DNA from: DASWKG01 sp036396755
GTDB taxonomy: Bacteria; Actinomycetota; UBA4738; CALAEC01
DNA: 15,678 nucleotides
Direction: 5' to 3'
NCBI GenBank assembly: GCA_036396755.1
Contig: DASWKG010000162.1
Span: 1-15,678, forward strand
Below are positions 13,037-15,678 of the stretch, piece by piece (position 1 is the stretch's first letter; every line of letters begins with the position of its first letter). Position numbers and translations under genes: made by a program. The notes beneath the pieces were generated by a model that worked only from the letters and a program-made list of their open reading frames with translations, was not told the DNA's origin and did no database searches.

Positions 13037-13240
13037 TCAGCCGACAGGCCGGACGTTGGTGGCCTGCGGGCCCTTCTGGCCCTGCGTGATGTCGAACTCG
13101 ACCTTCTGGTTCTCCTCGAGGTTGCGGTATCCCTCACCCGCGATCGCGCTGAAATGCACGAACACGTCGGGACCGTCCTCCTGGGAGATGAAGCCGAAAC
13201 CCTTGTCAGGGTTGAACCACTTCACGGTACCTGTTGCCAC
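13037..13240 (-). CDS. Cold-shock domain protein (CspA family)
   Basis: A 67-residue single-domain RNA/DNA chaperone, standard length. It has GTVKWFNPDKGFGFIS with the RNP1 motif KGFGFI, the RNP2 motif DVFVHFSAI, and ends with QGQKGPQATNVRPVG. The GTG start at 13240 follows AAAGGAGGGGAG. It binds single-stranded nucleic acid and melts structure in mRNA. Its 141-base upstream region contains a strong hairpin, so leader-based control is possible. It has its own terminator. Confidence 0.95.
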   Translation of the reverse strand: MATGTVKWFNPDKGFGFISQEDGPDVFVHFSAIAGEGYRNLEENQKVEFDITQGQKGPQATNVRPVG

Positions 13241-13296
13241 GAGCTCTCCCCTCCTTTCCTGGCCGACACGGACCTGAGGTGCTGCCCGCTCGGCCG

Positions 13297-13313
13297 CCGG
13301 CGCACGGCGCCGG
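13297..13313 (-). promoter_or_regulatory. Stable hairpin in the cspA upstream region
   Basis: CCGGCGC (13297-13303) and GCGCCGG (13307-13313) form a perfect 7-bp stem with a three-base loop. It lies 56-73 bases before the cspA start, in the likely untranslated leader. Structured leaders are usual for cold-shock genes. I see no clear promoter hexamers in 13314-13381. Confidence 0.4.
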
Positions 13314-13381
13314 GAGGGAACTGCTCGGGACGGCGATACGGTGAAGCATGTTCCAACCATGAACCCTCGTACACGATGATA

Positions 13382-15640
13382 TCAGGCCACGCACCAATCG
13401 AAACCGAACTGTGCCGGGACCCGGGGGATCTGTGCCTCGGCTCCCGGACGGCAGAGCAGGTAGGGGCCCTCGTCCATGACGTCGATGACCTCCCCCGTGA
13501 GGTAGAAGTGCGCCTTCTGGTCGGCGGCACGCGGGTCGCGCCTCGGGTCCTCGTGGGGGTCGCCGCCCTGGAGCGACGGAGGCACGTTCGCGTTCGGCGG
13601 CGGGAGGTTGCCGGAGTCCCAGTAGACGAGCGCCGACCCGGGCCAGGGGGCGATCCTCTCGCTCGGGGTCCGGGGGAACGGCTCGAGGCCGAAGAAGCTG
13701 CCGTCGACGGTCCAGTGGCGCCCGTCCATCAGGGCCGTGTCCATCACCCGGGCCCCGATCGTCCGCGCCTCGACCTCGGCGGACGCGTTCGCCACCTGGA
13801 AGTCGCCGAAGGCGGCGTGCAGAAGGACGCGGTGCGGCGGGGTGTTCGGCAGCGGGTCGGTGGTCATGTATTGCGCGTAGCCGTTGCCCTCGGCGCGGTC
13901 CCAGAGCATCTGCAACAGCGCCATCACGACCTGCTGCTCCTGCTTGTTCGGGAACATCGTGTAGAGGACCGACGAGTAGGAGGGGATCCCCTCATCCGGG
14001 TTCACGAGCGGCCCTTCCCAGTCGACCGATCGGTTGAGCAGGGTCGAGTAGTTCATGCCGACGACCCCGAGGGTGGCGCGCGTGAAGTCGACCGAGAGCG
14101 CCGTGAGCGCGCCTCCCATGATGCCGCCCTGGCTGTTGCCGTCATAGAACAGCTCGTTCGTGTGGAACAGCGGAGCGCCATCCGTCCCCTTGAAGGCGGG
14201 ATCGGTCGCGAACCCGGCCGGATGGGCGAGCGCGCGGCCGAGATAGAGGAAGGTCACGAACCCCTGCTGCGAGCGGTCGGCCATCGTCGCCATGCTCGAA
14301 GGGTCGGTGAGCGTCGCCACCGCGTTCGCGATGTCGTACTCGGCGAAGCCCATCCAGTTGACGGCGCACGGCATGAAGTTCCGCTCCCGCATCCGGTCGC
14401 TGGACCCCCCGGTGGACTCGCCACGGCTCCCGAGCAGGCCGTGCCCGTAGAGCATCGGGTGGGCGGGAGCCTCGGTCGCCGCTTTCGGGATCGTGCAGAC
14501 GAACGGGACCTCCACGGTGGGGATCGCCGGGTTCTGCATCGGAAGGCCGTCGGTGCCGTAGAGGAGACGTCGCCCCGTAACGGCCTGCGCAGGGAGTCCG
14601 GCTACGGGGTCCTCCTCGATCGGGGGCAGCGGCGGGCCGTCGAGGTAGTTCGGCACCGTGATGGTGCCGTCGACCTGACGCAGGCGCGCGCCGTCGTTCG
14701 AGCGGTCGGTCACCTTCGTGATCGTGAAGCGCGGCGCGACTCCCTGGATCACGCCGTCGGCGAGGTCGACGTCGCCGAGCTGCGCGAACGAGTCGTCGCG
14801 CATGTGGAGGACGCGCTCGCTCAGGTTCCGCTCCGAGGCGACGGTGAACTCCCACGCGAGGAAGAGCTTCGAGCGGTCGAACGGGACACCGCGCCGGGTC
14901 TCCGCGAGCTCGATCTCGCCGATGATGCGGCTCACCTCGGCGCGCCGCCCCTCCTCGAACGCGGGATCGGTCGCCGGGCCGGGCGTGTTGTCGCGATACG
15001 CTGCGAACTGCGGTCCGGCGGGGATCGCGCTCCCCTGCGCGTCGCGCAGGTTCCGCAACGCCACGAGGTAGCGGTGTCCCTCGAGGAAGCTCACGGCCGG
15101 CCGGAGGATCAGCAGCCGCTCGCTCGCCCCCGTGGCCGCGTTCATGTCGAGCTCGGACCAGAACGGCCAGCGCTCCCCGGTGGTGGCGTCGATGACGAGG
15201 ATCGGCGCGTTGGGCGCCCGGTACCGGCCGATGTCGGCGAGGTGGTCGCGCGGGTCGTTCGGCCCGCCCACGCGTGGGCCGGTCATGGCCGACGTTCCCC
15301 AGGTGCGGTGAAGGTCGAGACCGGGCGCGAAGGTCAGGAGCATCGAACCCGGCGAGAACCCGTCGTTGCGGTTCCACTCCGTCGGGTCGATCGGCTTGCC
15401 CGTGACGCTCCGCGGCATCTCGACCGGCAGGAAGTCGATGCGCCGGCCGGTGTCGGTGGCCGGGTCGGCCGCCGTGAACCGGTCGTTCGGGAACGGAAGC
15501 AGGCAGAGGGCGGGGTCGAGCGGGTCGCAGGGCCGCCCGAGGTCGGGCGGCTCATCGGCGCCGTTGGCGGGCGTCGCCGACAGGCCGGTGGCGAGCATGA
15601 GCGGCAGGATGGCCGGGATCAGGCGGCGGGCTCGGAGCAC
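13382..15640 (-). CDS. Secreted alpha/beta-hydrolase-like protein (putative lipase/esterase)
   Basis: About 752 residues. I set the start at GTG 15640 because GGAGG (15653-15649) is eight bases upstream; GTG 15649 overlaps that site. The N-terminus (LRARRLIPAILPLMLATGLSA) is a Sec signal peptide, with cleavage near residues 24-31. The N-terminal half (PCDPLDPALCLLPFPNDRFT onward) resembles the beta-rich part of large bacterial lipases. The C-terminal half has an oxyanion-type LYGHGLLG (His400), a nucleophile elbow DGNSQGG (Ser503), and candidate triad partners Asp613 (FGDFQV) and His642 (GRHWTV) in the usual order. Substrate unknown. It ends 141 bases before cspA. Confidence 0.7.
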   Translation of the reverse strand: MLRARRLIPAILPLMLATGLSATPANGADEPPDLGRPCDPLDPALCLLPFPNDRFTAADPATDTGRRIDFLPVEMPRSVTGKPIDPTEWNRNDGFSPGSMLLTFAPGLDLHRTWGTSAMTGPRVGGPNDPRDHLADIGRYRAPNAPILVIDATTGERWPFWSELDMNAATGASERLLILRPAVSFLEGHRYLVALRNLRDAQGSAIPAGPQFAAYRDNTPGPATDPAFEEGRRAEVSRIIGEIELAETRRGVPFDRSKLFLAWEFTVASERNLSERVLHMRDDSFAQLGDVDLADGVIQGVAPRFTITKVTDRSNDGARLRQVDGTITVPNYLDGPPLPPIEEDPVAGLPAQAVTGRRLLYGTDGLPMQNPAIPTVEVPFVCTIPKAATEAPAHPMLYGHGLLGSRGESTGGSSDRMRERNFMPCAVNWMGFAEYDIANAVATLTDPSSMATMADRSQQGFVTFLYLGRALAHPAGFATDPAFKGTDGAPLFHTNELFYDGNSQGGIMGGALTALSVDFTRATLGVVGMNYSTLLNRSVDWEGPLVNPDEGIPSYSSVLYTMFPNKQEQQVVMALLQMLWDRAEGNGYAQYMTTDPLPNTPPHRVLLHAAFGDFQVANASAEVEARTIGARVMDTALMDGRHWTVDGSFFGLEPFPRTPSERIAPWPGSALVYWDSGNLPPPNANVPPSLQGGDPHEDPRRDPRAADQKAHFYLTGEVIDVMDEGPYLLCRPGAEAQIPRVPAQFGFDWCVA

Positions 15641-15678
15641 GGTGGGCACCTCCAGGTCGTGGGCGTGGGCGGGGCGGT

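Noticed and set aside
15647..15649. GTG 15649 as start of the secreted hydrolase
   Set aside because: It overlaps the GGAGGTG ribosome site; GTG 15640 has an eight-base spacing.
1..15678. tRNA, rRNA, CRISPR arrays, insertion sequences, prophage or attachment sites
   Set aside because: I saw no regularly spaced repeats, transposase motifs or RNA-gene signatures on either strand. The window looks like stable chromosomal DNA.

Overview
This is a very GC-rich, gene-dense stretch with GTG starts, GTGA/ATGA stop-start overlaps and almost no intergenic space. The arginine cluster order, a CysO-type sulfur carrier ending in AVAGG, and a basic AT-hook nucleoid-type protein all point to an actinobacterium (Actinomycetota), probably a lineage far from the well-studied genera. 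I cannot place it more precisely from sequence alone.

Left half (1-8470, minus strand, transcribed right to left): hom (homoserine dehydrogenase), then argC-argJ-argB-argD-argR and a single reading frame that carries both ArgG and ArgH. No stop codon separates the two enzymes; they are joined by an Ala/Pro-rich linker of about 40 residues, and the ArgH end runs off the left edge. argF, which often lies between argD and argR in actinobacteria, is absent here. The 38 bases between the hom stop and the argC start hold a complete regulatory unit: the hom stop codon lies inside a TTGACG -35, the -10 sits between ArgR-type half-sites, and the mRNA should be nearly leaderless. ArgR is encoded in the same operon, so autoregulation is expected.

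Middle (8471-8866): the only long non-coding stretch, between divergent hom and thrC. It has a promoter in each direction, a perfect 15-bp palindrome between them, and a candidate 18-residue leader peptide ending Met-Met-Met-Thr. That peptide is followed by a hairpin beginning at its stop codon and then a terminator-like stem. This looks like an uncharacterised attenuator ahead of thrC.

Right half, plus strand (8867-12660): thrC and a close CysO homologue, a duplicated DUF4389 membrane protein, then a tight doxX-marR-VOC operon behind an AT-rich inverted repeat that may be the MarR operator.

Right end, minus strand (12665-15640): a secreted alpha/beta-hydrolase-like protein, a cold-shock protein with a strong terminator, and a small zinc-knuckle/AT-hook/H1-tail DNA-binding protein that converges on the VOC gene with 4 bases between them.

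The main candidates for something undescribed are the ArgG-ArgH fusion, the Met/Thr leader of thrC, and the thrC-cysO pair. The last two together raise the possibility that this operon responds to, or contributes to, methionine as well as threonine synthesis.
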